DNA of 64,000 nt from Albugo candida (GCA_905220665.1 CAJNAR010000144.1:434001-498000); one strand, 5' to 3'. Numbered from the stretch's first letter, positions 10,309 to 22,433 are shown. Program-made: numbers and translations. The notes: a model not told the origin generated them from the sequence alone.

Positions 10309-13300
10309 TCAGCTTTGCCGTAAGAACTCTATGGCATCAAGACTTTTTCTTAATGCAGTCAACTCAATCTTGAGTTTCGCTAAGCGATTCGAAGATTGTG
10401 CCTGGACATCCTCTGGCACTTGAGATGCATAATGCGGTTGCTTTACTTGTAACGTGAGCTGATCGATGGTCATCTTGCATTTTCCGAGTCTCTTTTCGAG
10501 ACGTTCTGCTTCAGCTGCTACACGACCCATAATATCCTTGGATTTTGGTACCGGAATTATAACTGAACAAGCAAAGATATAAGCGACCTTCTTGCATCAG
10601 GCCTTGCTTACCTTGGCATTTGTTCGTAGCATTGTAGGTCAAAATGGCCTCCCTGTCAGCAAACTTTTCAGTGTCCCATTTGAGGTGGATGACCACTTTT
10701 GCTTGTGATTCAAGGCTGTGCTTATACTGTTGCAGCATTCGTAACATTTCGATGTCTTTGCACGCTAAAAGCACATCCCTTACGAAACCAATGATCAGAT
10801 CTCCAATCTCACATAGCTGGATGTATAATGTGCACATACATCTTGTTCGTGTTCAGGCCAGTCACTTTTCTAAATGTTTGAACGAGCGAGCGAAGCCCAC
10901 GCAATATGTCCAGCACAATCTATCACAAGTGTGTAAAGTCGGTTCAAGAAGCATTCAAGTACGTACCTCAAAGCTAGTCTCAGCTCTGACATCGATCCAG
11001 AATTTGGAATTTTCTTTTGTGGGGTACGCAGCCGAAAGAATGGAGTTCAAGTCGCTCGTTTCTGAAGTTTTATATAGGTTCAAGCGTTGCCTAAAAGGAC
11101 AGTATGAGCTTGAGAACGTGTTGATATCGAATCGTACCATAACTCCTCTGTCAAGAATGGTGCAAATGGATGTAAAAGGCGCATCGAACATTCCAGACAT
11201 TCTAAAAGAGTTGTTAAAGCGCATTGCTTCCGCTTCTTTGCATCGCAGTCCGATGCACTTGTGTCGGTATGACTTTGATACAAAATTGATTTGCTGAATT
11301 CAATGTAAACGTCACAAAGATCTTGTACGAAAAATTGATGGATTGCTGCAACGCTTGACGCAAAGCGGTTTGTCGAAAGTCCCAAATTGCATGCTTCCAC
11401 ACTACGAGCCTATATGTCAGCCACGTGGCTCAAAATTATGATTCCCATACATCTCGTAAACAGCACTCACCAATCGACTCAAAATCCATCGATCGCTAAT
11501 TGTCATTTGATCCCTTAAATCTTCGAGGGCAATCCTTTCTGTCAGACATTGATCGTTCGCTTTTAGTAGAGGTAGAGCGTATCGCACTGCATTCCATATT
11601 TTGTTGCAAATATGGCGATACGATATCACGCGATTTACATCCATGTTGATTTGACGACCTGGAATTCGAATATTGATTGAAAAGGGATCCAGAAAAGGAA
11701 AATCATGGTCAACCTTGCTGTAAGTATGAGGTCAGTGTCAAGCGTAATGCGTCAGCGCCACACTGCGGAAGTCCATTGGGAAACTCTTGACGTAAAGTTT
11801 TCTCGGCAATCTCACGCTCTCTATCAGGGAGATTCCCATGCTATTTGTACGCTTGTGCATCAGCATCCAGCACTTTGCTTGCAGTAAAATCTGTACCTTC
11901 ACTTCATGAAGCAATTGTTCCAGCGTGGCTCCATGGATCACATGCAACGGATCCATAACATTTCCAAGACTTTTCGACATTTTCCGACCACTTTTATCTC
12001 GTACCATTGGATGGAGGAGAATCTTCTTGAATGGAATTGTTCCCGAGAGCTGATACTCGCAGGTGAGAAACTACCACATATGACCACATCGCGTTGTACC
12101 TCTTCGCAAAGCATCATCATCCTCGCAACCCAAAAAAACAGTATGTCAGATCCAGTCTCCATTAGTGATAATGGGTACGGTCCCTGTTTTCCACGTTAGC
12201 TGTAGTGTTATGATTCCAGAAACCATCACTGCAAAACCTCACACCTACATTCGAAGAGAGTGGGAGCAAAGCTGAACTGAACCAAGTGTCCAATACATCT
12301 TCATCCTGAACCAAATCGGCTTCAACAAAGGGTTGCTTGTATTTCTTTTCAGCTTGGGCAAGAGCTTCCTCAACAGAGGCCGCTACGATCCATGCATCAT
12401 CATGATCAACATTCGAAATTCCCTGACTTTGCACTCGATAAGCCGGAATACGATGACCCCACCAAAGCTGTCGACTGATACACCAGTCGTGAGCATTATC
12501 GAGAAAGTGAAACCACGTGCTCATGTGATGCTTGGGTTCTATGTCAACAATTCCTTCACGGACATTGCTGGAAGCTCTCTTAGCCATGGCGTGCACACTT
12601 ATAAACCATTGCGGCATCAATAATGGCTCGATCAAATCACCCGACCTAGAGCATACCCTTATTGTGGTCGGATGATTTACCTACTTGAAGATTGTGAGCA
12701 AGTCACAAGATCGAGACTAGAAGACGGCTGTACCTTGCCAACATATAAGTTCATTCGTTCAAGATCTTCAATAACTTGAGTGCGAGCCTTAAAGCGATCT
12801 AAGCCGAGATATTCGGATGGAACTTGCCCGTACATGCATCCTTTCTGGTCCAGAACGGGTCGTTCCGGTAATTCATGACGTTGACCGCACTCAAAGTCAT
12901 TTGCATCATGTGAGGGAGTTACTTTAACAACGCCTGATCAAATCAGAGTGCTGATAGTGCTGCACATTGACACAAGATTAGTCTTACTGACCTGTGCCTA
13001 ATTGCATATCGACAAGCGTATCATCCAAAACGATTGGAATTCTATCCTTCGTGAAAGGGTGAATGACATGACCTCTATGGAAGGCTTCGTATCGAGCATC
13101 TTGCGGATGAATCGCGACGGCTACATCGCCAAATATCGTCTCAGGTCGAGTTGTATCAACTTCGAGGTATGTTCCAGGGTGACCCGCAACCTAGGAATAG
13201 ATTCCCATTAGTATCACCTGGCTGCCAATATTGTCTTGCTACAACCTCGTATCGGATACGATATATGACACCAAATTCCACTGAGGTCATTGATCCTGGA

Positions 13301-14115
13301 AGAAGTATTCTCGTAGGCTTTTCAATACTTTTCAATTCGACCTCAACATCGGATAAAGCTGTATTTAGAAAAGGACACCTCGGATGCTTCTTAGTGGTTT
13401 GACACGAAAAATGCGCTGCTTCGTGCATACCAGTTGATCATTCTCCTCTGCCTGAAAATCAATCCTTTCTCATACAACTGAACAAATGCCATTTTGACAG
13501 CATGGGACCTAGCAGACAATGTACGAATAAGGAATCAAGCATCATTCTCATATACACATACCGCTTCTCATCAAGAGTAAAGTATAGTTTCTTTCTGTCT
13601 AGCCTAGTTCCTAATTGCTCCATTTGATCAAGAATGCGGCTACCAAAGCGCTTCTTCCAGGACCATGTATTTTGAATGAATTCTTCTCTTCCCAAATCAT
13701 GTCGCTTTACATCTTTTTTGAGAAGGTTACGTTCCACCACACTTTGTGTTGCGATTCCAGCATGATCAAGGCCGGGAATCCACGATACGTTCTTTCCTTG
13801 CATGCGATGCCATCGTATCAAAGCATCCTGTATGGTGACCGTCAGTGCATGTCCAATATGCAGGGATCCTGTTATGTTGGGAGGTGGAAGTAGCAAAGAG
13901 AAGAGTCTTTGCGACGTCTTTTGCTTGCCCGAATCACTAAGCTCTTGCTGCCAAAACTGAGTCCAACCACTCTCCACAGCAATTGGATCATAGTTTGCTG
14001 CGAGTGGCTTTCTCCTCACTCTTTCATATATAGAATCAGGCAAGGAAAACAAAGATCGATGAAAACGTGTAGGTTCTTTTAGTCGCCAGCAAGTAGCTCG
14101 TCGACACCACTGCAT
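10309..14115 (-). CDS. VARS: valyl-tRNA synthetase, multi-exon
   Basis: This enzyme charges tRNA-Val. Exons resolved by frame: 13562-14115, 13431-13508, 13243-13378, 12992-13190, 12734-12933, 12249-12680, 12100-12183, 11897-12049, 11714-11840, one from 11658 to about 11420, one from about 11350 to 11138, 11090 to about 10976, about 10822-10612 and 10309-10562. Introns are 47-65 nt where resolved; the junction near 11,340-11,430 is not. Signatures in order are GSLHIGHAL (residues 83-91), [16 protein letters not shown] and GDVAVAIHP of the editing domain, [59 protein letters not shown], and a C-terminal coiled-coil arm ([11 protein letters not shown]...ALRKSLDAI) typical of ValRS. A short Arg-rich N-terminus suggests organellar import, at least for one form. 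A relic of the first exon with its upstream region lies in both arms of the large inverted repeat. Confidence 0.9.
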
Positions 14116-14877
14116 TTATTCCGTACTTAGCTCCGTACTTATGCTGCCAGCATGACAAGCATGCGTTATCATTGTAACTATGCATTATAGCAGTGCCTGT
14201 TAGCATTTCATGCGGAAATAAACAAAACTTTTCAAAGTAAGAAGTAACGGATTACGAGAATCAAGCATAGTATATTGCGATGCATCCAAAGGGTAGAATT
14301 GCCCATGCATTCGCCTTGTATTATTCAGCTTAACCAGACAATGACTGATGGATATATTCGTCTCGGGCACCGCTATTATGGTATACTTTTGTTATCCATG
14401 TGACTATGTGTGGACCTAAGGCAGACCAGCTGTACATATAAGCTACTCATTTTCCTGACAAGTGGTTTCGATACTGATTATCAGTGCCCACGTTGGACAC
14501 TTCCTAAGTTTTGATTACGATCAATCGGACCGGATAGAGCCAGTATGGCTCGTTGAATGCATCTGTTCCTTCAGAATAGACAACAACAAGTAGAACCATG
14601 TCCCTCGACTCATTTGGAATCTCGCATTCAAAGTAGTGTTTTTCATATCTCACTTTGTGACATTATTGCTAACAAGATTACATCTATCGCAAGCATGGAT
14701 ATACCCGTTAATACTACTATACTTCATTATTTATACGTGAATTGAAGGTGGTGAATGATGGGAATAGTAATTTAGGCACATTCACCTTAAAGGATCCTAA
14801 TAGGAAACTAAGAAAACAGCGTAGTATTATATCAGAGAACTGAGGGAAATGTGTTGAAATCTACCAAACAAGTAAGA
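14116..14877. other. intergenic; ValRS 5' flank
   Basis: The first ~130 bp upstream of the ValRS start are also present, diverged, beside the ValRS relics at about 19.74-19.89 and 31.30-31.46 kb. The rest shows no gene. Confidence 0.45.
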
Positions 14878-14990
14878 AAATAAGGCAAAGTGTTGGAGTT
14901 TAACAACAAACGAAGGGAGACGCGTTGGATTGTATCAGAAAAGCGGGGAATAGCGTTAGATTATTTTCATCAAGAACCTTTGTTTGAGGT
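14820..14990 (+). repeat. degenerate ~30-40 bp tandem units
   Basis: Four successive loose units each begin with a G-rich run and a GTGTTG/GCGTTG/GCGTTA core followed by A/T-rich sequence. The corresponding right-arm stretch (about 36,330-36,435) shows similar loose repetition. The units are imperfect, so this is a weak call. Confidence 0.3.
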
Positions 14991-15393
14991 CTATCAGGAA
15001 ACAGAGGTTATTAAGAATGGGATTCTCATGGACAGGCGAATCCACAGAATTCTCTGTCGAGAGAAAGCTCTATTTTTGCTGATATCATTTGAGTCTCTCT
15101 TATCATTTGTGAATATGACTCTTTTAATGCACCCGACACTCAGCGCTGAAATGTTAGGCTTCGTTACATGTGCAGGGTTCTGGTCTTTTCAAAGTTGTCG
15201 CGTTTCAGTGTACCCGGAAATGATTACATTGTGCAGTTTTACTATACCTGCTATATCGGTTCCAATCGTCTAAACGTTGAATGTTCCCGCATGTCCATCA
15301 TTTCATCCCCGGAAAAGCAAACTTGGCAATGTAAGTATTTTCATTTCTAATACACTCTCGACTACTCACACCGTATCAAACCAATTGTTCAAA

Positions 15394-15845
15394 ATGGTTC
15401 GAATCAATTCTCACAGATTGGTATTTGCCGCATCCGTATCGCTCCTCTTTGCTGGACAGCACCCAGCGCGGGGGCTACAAGCAAGTCCAGAAATAGAAAA
15501 GAACATTAAAGAATACCAATCTGAATTGGAGTTTGCTGAAAAAAAACTAGCATCTGTTGATAGCCAAATCAAAACCGGTAATGTAACATTGTCCATCAAT
15601 CGGAAGCTCGAATTATAATTTTCTTTACAATGTGATTAGCACCCTTCGAGAAAAAAAAACGTCTTGAAGAGGAGAAGGAGGCATGCAAGTACCGTATTGG
15701 CGAGATAAAGCATAAACTCGGCGTATGGAAGAAGGAATCTCCCTCCGGTGTTAGCGGTTATAGCACTTCTACCGGTTCCAATACCGACGACTTCCCCGAA
15801 GGTCCAATTGATGATGCTTGCTCCGGAACCCCGAATAAGCTATAA
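15394..15845 (+). CDS. small secreted protein with coiled coil, two exons
   Basis: Exons are 15394-15577 and 15640-15845 with a 62-nt GT-AG intron, giving 129 aa. The N-terminus (MVRINSHRLVFAASVSLLFAG) is a good signal peptide. The mature part starts near QASPEIEKN and is a charged coiled coil (SELEFAEKKLASVDSQ, then EKKKRLEEEKEA). It is followed by a Ser/Gly/Thr-rich tail with two cysteines in all. There is no RXLR motif and no known domain. The upstream Met at 15277 would bury the signal peptide, so I chose the internal one. It lies in the left arm of the inverted repeat, in a stretch with no counterpart in the right arm. An exported effector-like role is possible but only inferred. Confidence 0.65.
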
Positions 15846-16770
15846 TCATCCAAAATACATAGTTTTGTTTGGCCCCTAAACTTGTGGCAATTTGTTTCAG
15901 TGACCTTGCTACTACTGTATTGTCCGTGTAAAATTAAAGTCACTTCTTTCGAATTTCGGTAAAGTCACATTACCTCCATAATTGATTATTCTCCTGCCGG
16001 CGCCCTACAACTTGTGCTCTAGTATCTTTCCACGTCATAACGTTTTTTTCATACATGTTTGCCAATGCATCAGTACTAATCCACTTTCAATTCCTTTTCA
16101 TCGGCGCATTTCAGTGCATTTTTCAAGTGCACCTATGCTCGTTCTTGCTCTGCTTTGTTATAAAAAATCATTATGTTTAAGCAGAAATACTCCTGACTAA
16201 CACTTTTGACTTTAAAAACCTGCACATGAGAAGTGTATATAACTTTTGCCTGAAGGATCTCCTCATTTTGACTTTGTGTGCTATGAGTGAAATAAGTATA
16301 CTTCTCTATCCCTATATGAGCCAGTGCTCCAGTAGCCTCGGAACAATTACTTATCACTTTGTGGATTACTGAAATAGTATGATCAGGGCGTGATTATTTC
16401 TGTTCCTGTCCTTACGGTTGACATCCACTCCGCTTTTGCCATCATTCATGACCTGTAGAAGTGCCTCCATTTCCATCCTCATATTTAAATATTGAACGCG
16501 TATTTCCAACGGCTCCTTAAGGTGCAAAATCGCTTTCGATCGTGCCGATAGTATTCTCAAGTATGAGAAACGATCCAGAGAACTTTTTGCTTTTTGAACC
16601 TTGAAGTCAAGCTTTTAACCACGGGTTGATTTTCTATTTCGCTGCTTCTTGGTAATTAAGCACCGGTACATGCTAATACACAAGTACGGATACGAAAACA
16701 CCCAACATAATTCCTTATTCCTGGGTTCTGTATACCTGGGTCTCGTATATTCACAAACAATTAGACAGAT
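15846..16770. other. no gene seen; left-arm segment without clear right-arm match
   Basis: No convincing open frame. The stretch falls in the part of the left arm that is longer than the right arm. Confidence 0.4.
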
Positions 16771-19420
16771 AGAAACTAGATGTAAATATTCTCATACCCA
16801 GTGTAGGAGACGGACCATATTGCAACAGAACTAATGCCCATTCTACGCATAGTAGCTGACTTCACCATGCCGAAATACTGCTCGCTTAACGGATAATCGA
16901 GCGGACTAATCTCTATCGACAGCATTGAATGATTCTACGATTCAGTATTGATGTCTCGTCCCGACCGACACTACCTAGCGTTCTATCTCCTTTACATCAC
17001 CGTCACTAGCTGGACCTATACGTCAAAACCCAGATATTGTCTTTATAAATCACTTATCACAGAGAATAGAGCTGCGGAATCAATTGCGGTCGGCGATCCG
17101 ATTCCAGGAAGATTCTGAGTGTATTAAGATATGATGTGGGTCGAGATTTATTAGGACAAGATCAGTAGGCAAAGTGCCGAAATGGTCTGCTTCGTGTTAC
17201 GTCTAAAAGAGTAGAATTTATTCCGTTCGATGATCCCAGATACGTCTTCACTTCTAACGTCTTTAATTAGTTTGTCACAAACGAGACAAATTGGGTTACA
17301 TAAGCAAACATAACCGAGGACAAAAAAGCTTTCTGCTCCTTCTCCTAATACGTAAGGGAATTTCAATGTCATCTGAGCCTGCTTTAGAGCTGTTTTGTGA
17401 TCTACTCAGTCTGATGAGCACCTAGGACAGGGCTTAAGTGTGTGGCCGAGCTTCGAGACACTGGAAAAAGGTGCTTCGCGTCAAAATGTTAATTTTACAC
17501 GCATCTGATCCCGCAAGGACGACTTTAAGAGCAGGAATTTTGTAGCGCAAAGGTTTATCTAGGTAAATTCTCGAGGACTAGCAACAAAAGACTGAGATGC
17601 AATACGGAAGGCATAGAAGAGATGGAGTGTTACAGCGCAAGAAATGCAAAAGCGTGTATGATAAGATCGTTACCTGGAGACGCGGCCAAAATCCCTCGGT
17701 GCAAAGTCACTCACTCAATTCCTGATCCCACTGCTTGACAGTGCTTCACCGCACAAAATCGACAACGCACCAGTAGCTCATGCCAGACGTATATGACACG
17801 TCGAGACATATTCTGAATGATGGAGTTATTACGTCGTATGTGAGATTATCAACATCAAGCGGAGGGTTATGTTTGAGTTGAACCGATTCAAAAGACGCTT
17901 CCTTTCTATTTGAAAGTGACGTCGGATGAACAAACTTTTCCGATGACGTTTTCATTTTGTCCCTTTTCACTAAAATGCTCTAGGAAAATACATTGACATG
18001 ATGAAATCTGCCTACCTTCCTGGTGGGTTGATTCATACTATTCCTTTATATTGACAGGCTAAAAGACAAGTGCACTGAATCGTTTGAAAAGTTGATCAGG
18101 AGAAGCATTCCATGGTTTCCGTATGCAAATGCCGTAGTGACAGAACCGTCGATCCCTGCAGGTGCATACGATTACGATTACTTGACTGTCTGATATGTAA
18201 TAGGTGTCATCAAATTAACTGGAGGCTTGTTTCACTATAGCTTGGATCTTCTTGAAAAGTCTATAATCGCAAGTTGATTCAAAAGCGTTCATATTCCCAT
18301 TTTGTCGTTTGCAATCAGCTGAGAGATAGGCGAATTTCTCTCCATGTCGCACTTACTTTGCGACTGCCGAAAGTTGAGTGTTTGATATCTACTACTTACT
18401 TGGAGTCTATTGGGATGCGAAGACTGACGAACGCTGACTTCCTACCCTGTTGGCAAGGCTTGAAGATGAGGTTTACAATCTGTTCGCAAATACACAAGAT
18501 TCTCAGCATTTCCTCATCACGTCCCAATTTTGAATCTTTGACGCATCTTCCAACAGTTCATGGACCCAGCAAAACCATCTCTGCTGCCACTTGTATCTAT
18601 TTGGACCATCCAGCCAGCAAATTTAAATTTTTTTAGCATACACCTCACGTCACTTGAACACTACGAGTGAGCCACGATCAACAAGAGTTCAACGAAGAAG
18701 ACTATTTGAAAATGGACCACATGATGGAAACGCCAATATTTCGACTGGAAATCATCAAACTCGCCGGCTCACTCACCAGGTCCAAGCAGACAAATTGAGG
18801 TTGTCTCTATGCGATAACCTTGCGAAGAGGAGGGACCGCTCGATCCAACACCGATGTAGCATCAAGGGAATGGGCCAAATCGAGTCATAATCTCGACAGC
18901 GAGCGATATGAAACTTGAACGTAAGCCAATCGCGACGCAAAGATAAGACTTGTTGGGCCGTTCACAAAGTGAGAAAATTGTATCTTGCGGCAATTTCGCT
19001 GACCCAACAAGCGTCAACGAGGAATGGGCAGAACGTACAAGTAAATCTTTCTTGCTAGACTAGAAAGTCACTCGGTGAATGACTTCGTGTTCCAGAGTGG
19101 CAGAAGTGATGAACCCGACATCGCCGGGATTTCTAGCAAGACGATAGTATTTGGCAAACATAATCGCGGAAACGATGCAACGTTCACTTACTATTCTTTT
19201 TGGCACGATGAAGCAAACGATACAGGCTTCTATGTTCCTGGGAAGTGTGGTCGAGTACACAGATATCGACTTCTCATGCGCTTAAATGGCCCGTGCACAC
19301 GAAAGAAGACTTCACACAAGAAGATAGATCAAACAATATATCTTATTGCACAGCATCTGTACTGTGGTCCCAGCAGTAAGAGAAGCAAAGACAGGAGATC
19401 GAATCAGCGGTATGATGGGA
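16771..19420. other. decayed gene fragments in left arm
   Basis: Several short protein-like frames are matched in the right arm: a minus-strand 74-codon frame at 17746-17970, a plus-strand frame near 16,930-17,130 (IRFQEDSECIKI-like end), and plus-strand pieces at 18,480-19,260. Each is broken by stops or frameshifts in at least one arm. I recognise no family. The fragments look like a string of dead exons, not live genes. Confidence 0.4.
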
Positions 19421-19890
19421 GAATCCACGATACTTTCATTCCTTGCATGCGATGCGATCGTATGGAAGCATACTGTATGGTGACCGTTAATGCATGTCCG
19501 GTATGCAGGGATCCCTTTATGTTCGGAGTGGAAGCGGCATCGAAACTCTATTTTAGACGTCATGTGGTTTCCCGAATCACTTAACTCTTGCTGCCGAAAT
19601 TGGGTCTACCCACTCTCTACAGCGACTGGATCATACTTTGCTCCAAAAGGCTTCTTTCATATGAAGGGAACCAAAGACTGTAAATCGTGTAGGTTTTCTC
19701 AGTCGCTATCAAGTAGTCGTCGACGCCACTTCATATATTCCGCACTTAGCTCCGTACTACGCTGCCAGCATGACGCAAAGTCGAAGAATGCGTCATCACT
19801 GTAATCACTCATTAGAGCAGTGTCCGATAGTGTTTTCATACAAAATAGACACAATACTTTCAAGTAAAATGTAAACGGAATAGTACAATC
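19421..19890 (-). pseudogene. relic of ValRS first exon and upstream region, left arm
   Basis: On the plus strand this region matches about 13,777-14,240, which is the ValRS first exon and its upstream flank. Shared landmarks include CCTTGCATGCGATG, TGTATGGTGACCGT, TGCAGGGATCC and, upstream of the start, TTAGCTCCGTACT and CTGCCAGCATGAC. The frame is broken by indels and the HIGH region is damaged. The copy starts abruptly near 19,421. It lies about 180 bp from the RlmN start. Confidence 0.85.
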
Positions 19891-20071
19891 ACTTGAACTA
19901 AGATGCATGGAGACGATTTAGCTTCCTGATAGAAGTGTATTCACCTTCTATTACAATGCGCGAAAGAAGGTAAATAAGACGCATACACGCAATGAGCGCG
20001 ATAAATGCCATTATGACAGCACAACGACAATCGCCCTGGTATAGTGTAGTCACTCCATACTATAAAGAAGC

Positions 20072-21461
20072 ATGGTTAGGAAAACTCGCACATTGCATCC
20101 ACAACCGATTTTTGATCAGCGTCTGCTTCCTTCCTTTTTAGACCAAAATAAGTTCAAAAGTGTCCATGCCCAAGCAATCTGGCGTGACCTAACCAATAAC
20201 ATCAACCATAACTTTCACGAAATACCAAATTTGCCACTTCGATTGCAACAATCACTCCATGAAAAGTTTACAGTGTTTACACTTTCTTTATCGGAGAATC
20301 AGACTTCCGAGGATGGAACTATCAAGCTACTCTTCAAAACACAAGACGGACACGGTGTCGAATCGGTTATAATGAAACACAAAGGTCGAAATACGCTGTG
20401 CGTCTCATCACAAGTTGGGTGTCAAATGGGGTGTACTTTTTGTGCGACAGGAACAATGGGAATGATTGCGGATCTCTGTAGTGGTGAGATTTTAGAACAA
20501 CTTGCGTTTGCGAATACATTTGCAAAGATTCGAAATGTTGTATTTATGGGAATGGGAGAGCCTCTGCAGAATTATGAGGAGGTGATCGCTGCCATAAAAG
20601 CGATGACAAGTGTCTTTGGACTCGCTCCGAAGCATATCACACTATCCACGGTCGGAATCATCCATCGTATTCAGCAATTAAACAGAGTAATCTCATCCAA
20701 TGATTTCGTTTGACTCGTACCGGGCTTATCGTGCATGTCTGTAGGATGTTCCACTTGTTCGATTGGCACTCTCATTGCACGCACCGACACAGGAATTACG
20801 TTCTCGAATTGTACCATCGTCCAAGGCCTTCCCGTTGGAGAAGTTGATGCAAGCCATTGATGATTACTTAGCTTCTAGGTAAGAATCGAGAGAGCTTGTC
20901 GATGTTCAACATTATTGTAAATGGACCGGCATTTCATTCAGAGAGCATCGCGTCGTTTTGGTGGAATACTGCATGCTAAAGGGAATCAATGATTCGGTAG
21001 AAACAGCTCATTTGTTGGGAAAACTCTTGCAAGACCGTTCTGTGCATATCAATCTGATCCCATACAATACAACCGATGTTGATGCCCAGTTTTCGTCGCC
21101 AAGTGATCAGGTCATTCGAATGTTTCAAAGTGTGTTGCGCCAAGAGTACAACCTCAAAGCCACTGTGCGTGAGAACCACGGAATGGATATCGAAGGCGCG
21201 TGTGGTCAGCTAGCTTTGAAAACAACATCACAACAAATCACCTCTGGGAAGAAAGGTATTGCGCATGACATTGAGGATCTGGGATTTGCTACTCATAAAG
21301 CACACAACGCCAGTAAAGTTGGACTGGTTTCTCCGACTAAACATGGCTCTATCGTGTCAGCATGCGAAGACCTGTTCTTTGCGTACCGGCTACCACTTGG
21401 TATTGCATTGATAGGCGCGTCCATTGTGTGTTTTACAGTTGGAGCTTCTCGTTCTCGTTGA
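20072..21461 (+). CDS. rlmN: RlmN-type radical-SAM 23S rRNA (adenine-C2) methyltransferase, copy 1
   Basis: Three exons are proposed: 20072-20686, 20745-20878 and 20942-21461 (introns of 58 and 63 nt), giving 422 aa. RlmN methylates C2 of A2503 in 23S rRNA (and a tRNA adenine in bacteria), so an organellar ribosome is the likely target. The CX3CX2C cluster is at Cys117, Cys121 and Cys124 (VGCQMGCTFCATG), followed by VVFMGMGEPLQNYEEV, KHITLSTVGI, LALSLHAPTQELR, EYCMLKGIND and HINLIPYN. Near the end GACGQL carries the resolving cysteine that takes part in methyl transfer. Odd feature: a C-terminal hydrophobic segment of about 20 residues (IALIGASIVCFTVG) followed by RSR, which looks like a tail anchor and is not part of bacterial RlmN. 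The duplicate at 29.7-31.1 kb differs at four residues. Confidence 0.93.
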
Positions 21462-21507
21462 AAGTAACGAGGCATTCATTGATCAACACAGATACGAAAC
21501 TATACAG

Positions 21508-22433
21508 CTATCCGGTTGTTTCTGAGATTGTGCTGGTAGATGGTATACCGCCTTCAGCATTGATATTCTTCATTTTTTCTTGAGCACGCTTGAGCAACTT
21601 CACCGCATTTGCTGTTATCAGAGATCGACTTGCGTCACCATTGTACGCTTTCGAGTTGTTCACCACCAGTTCCAGATCTTTGATAAAGTCACGAATAGAA
21701 AGGTACTCGGTGTTCTGAATTTTTGTCTTCATTGTGGTCAGATCCATTGGATGCTTGATCACACGGTAGTAGTCCTTGACAACAGTCCCATCCACAGGAA
21801 TCCGAAATAGCTCGCTTTCATCCATTTCGAGCAATTCTTGGATAACAAGCTCGAGATTCCCATTCAAATGTGTCACGGGCATTCGGGATCGGCTCTGCTT
21901 TACCATTGGATTCATGTACGGTCGTTTGTATATTTCAGCTTGCTCTTTGACTTCTTGCATTCGTTTTCTTTTCTTTTCGATTTGATGTTTTCGTGCGCCT
22001 TCACGAAGTTCAGACAGATTGACAGTGATTTTGGATGGTTTCATGTCCAAATCTTCAAGTAAAGATGCGGAGCTTTTCACTCGAAGTCGTAAAGATTTTT
22101 CTTCCGAGGAATTGGGTGTGTTTCCACCATCATCAGCTTTTCGTTCGGTGGAATTACTTACAGCTGTGCTGACTTTCATTCGTGCTTCGTCAGCCATATA
22201 CAGCGGACAATTTCGATTCGTACGCATGTGACCTACCTGGCCACACTGCGTGCAGCGTATGACTCCTTTGAGTTGGGCTGCAGAATTTGCCAACTGAGAG
22301 AGAGCTTCTTCTTCGCCCTGTTTTTGTAGTAACTCCTGATATCCTTTGTTCTCTTCTTCCGTCTTTTGCAATTGTTTTAGTCCTTCCTGCAATTGTTTTA
22401 GTCCTTCCTGCAATTGTTTTCGCTTCTTGGCTT
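21508..22433 (-). pseudogene. 3' fragment of TAF1 (zinc knuckle and bromodomain), left arm
   Basis: The last ~300 codons of TAF1 are duplicated here in inverted orientation, starting abruptly inside a Gln/Leu/Lys-rich coiled coil and running to the same stop. The reading frame is open over 301 codons and keeps the CX2CX4HX5C-like zinc knuckle and the whole bromodomain. It lacks a promoter and a good start codon; the first ATG lies inside the zinc knuckle. The left copy has three near-identical 21-bp coiled-coil repeats where the TAF1 gene has two. It is convergent with RlmN copy 1, as at the original locus. Confidence 0.9.
22368..22421. repeat. 21-bp tandem repeat, expanded by one unit
   Basis: Unit GCAATTGTTTTAGTCCTTCCT occurs at 22368-22388 and 22389-22409, followed by a partial third unit. 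The intact TAF1 gene has one fewer unit at the matching place (28,797-28,835). The inverted-repeat boundary is only 12-25 bp further on. Confidence 0.85.

Larger units (their letters stand above)
14878..22433. repeat. left arm of large inverted repeat
   Basis: This region matches the reverse complement of about 28,783-36,435. In the inner part, positions pair with a constant coordinate sum of 51,195 (for example 20,072 with 31,123 and 21,461 with 29,734), meaning no net indel across the RlmN gene. The inner boundary is sharp: homology stops at 22,433, inside what is TAF1 coding sequence on the other side. Outward, mismatches and indels grow. The outermost matches I found are about 14,879-15,262 with 36,085-36,435 and 16,770-17,400 with the matching right-side segment. 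Between them the left arm has about 800 bp more, including a secreted-protein gene. Confidence 0.9.

Noticed and set aside
14890..15273. 127-codon plus-strand frame in the left arm
   Set aside because: The matching right-arm sequence is full of indels and does not keep the frame.
20687..20744. RlmN frame ending early with an odd C-terminus after SSNDFV
   Set aside because: The end is intronic; splicing at 20687 and 20744 continues with DVPLVRLALSLHAPTQ, the expected family sequence.
21508..22413. A free-standing bromodomain protein gene
   Set aside because: It begins at a duplication breakpoint, lacks a proper start and promoter and copies the TAF1 end.
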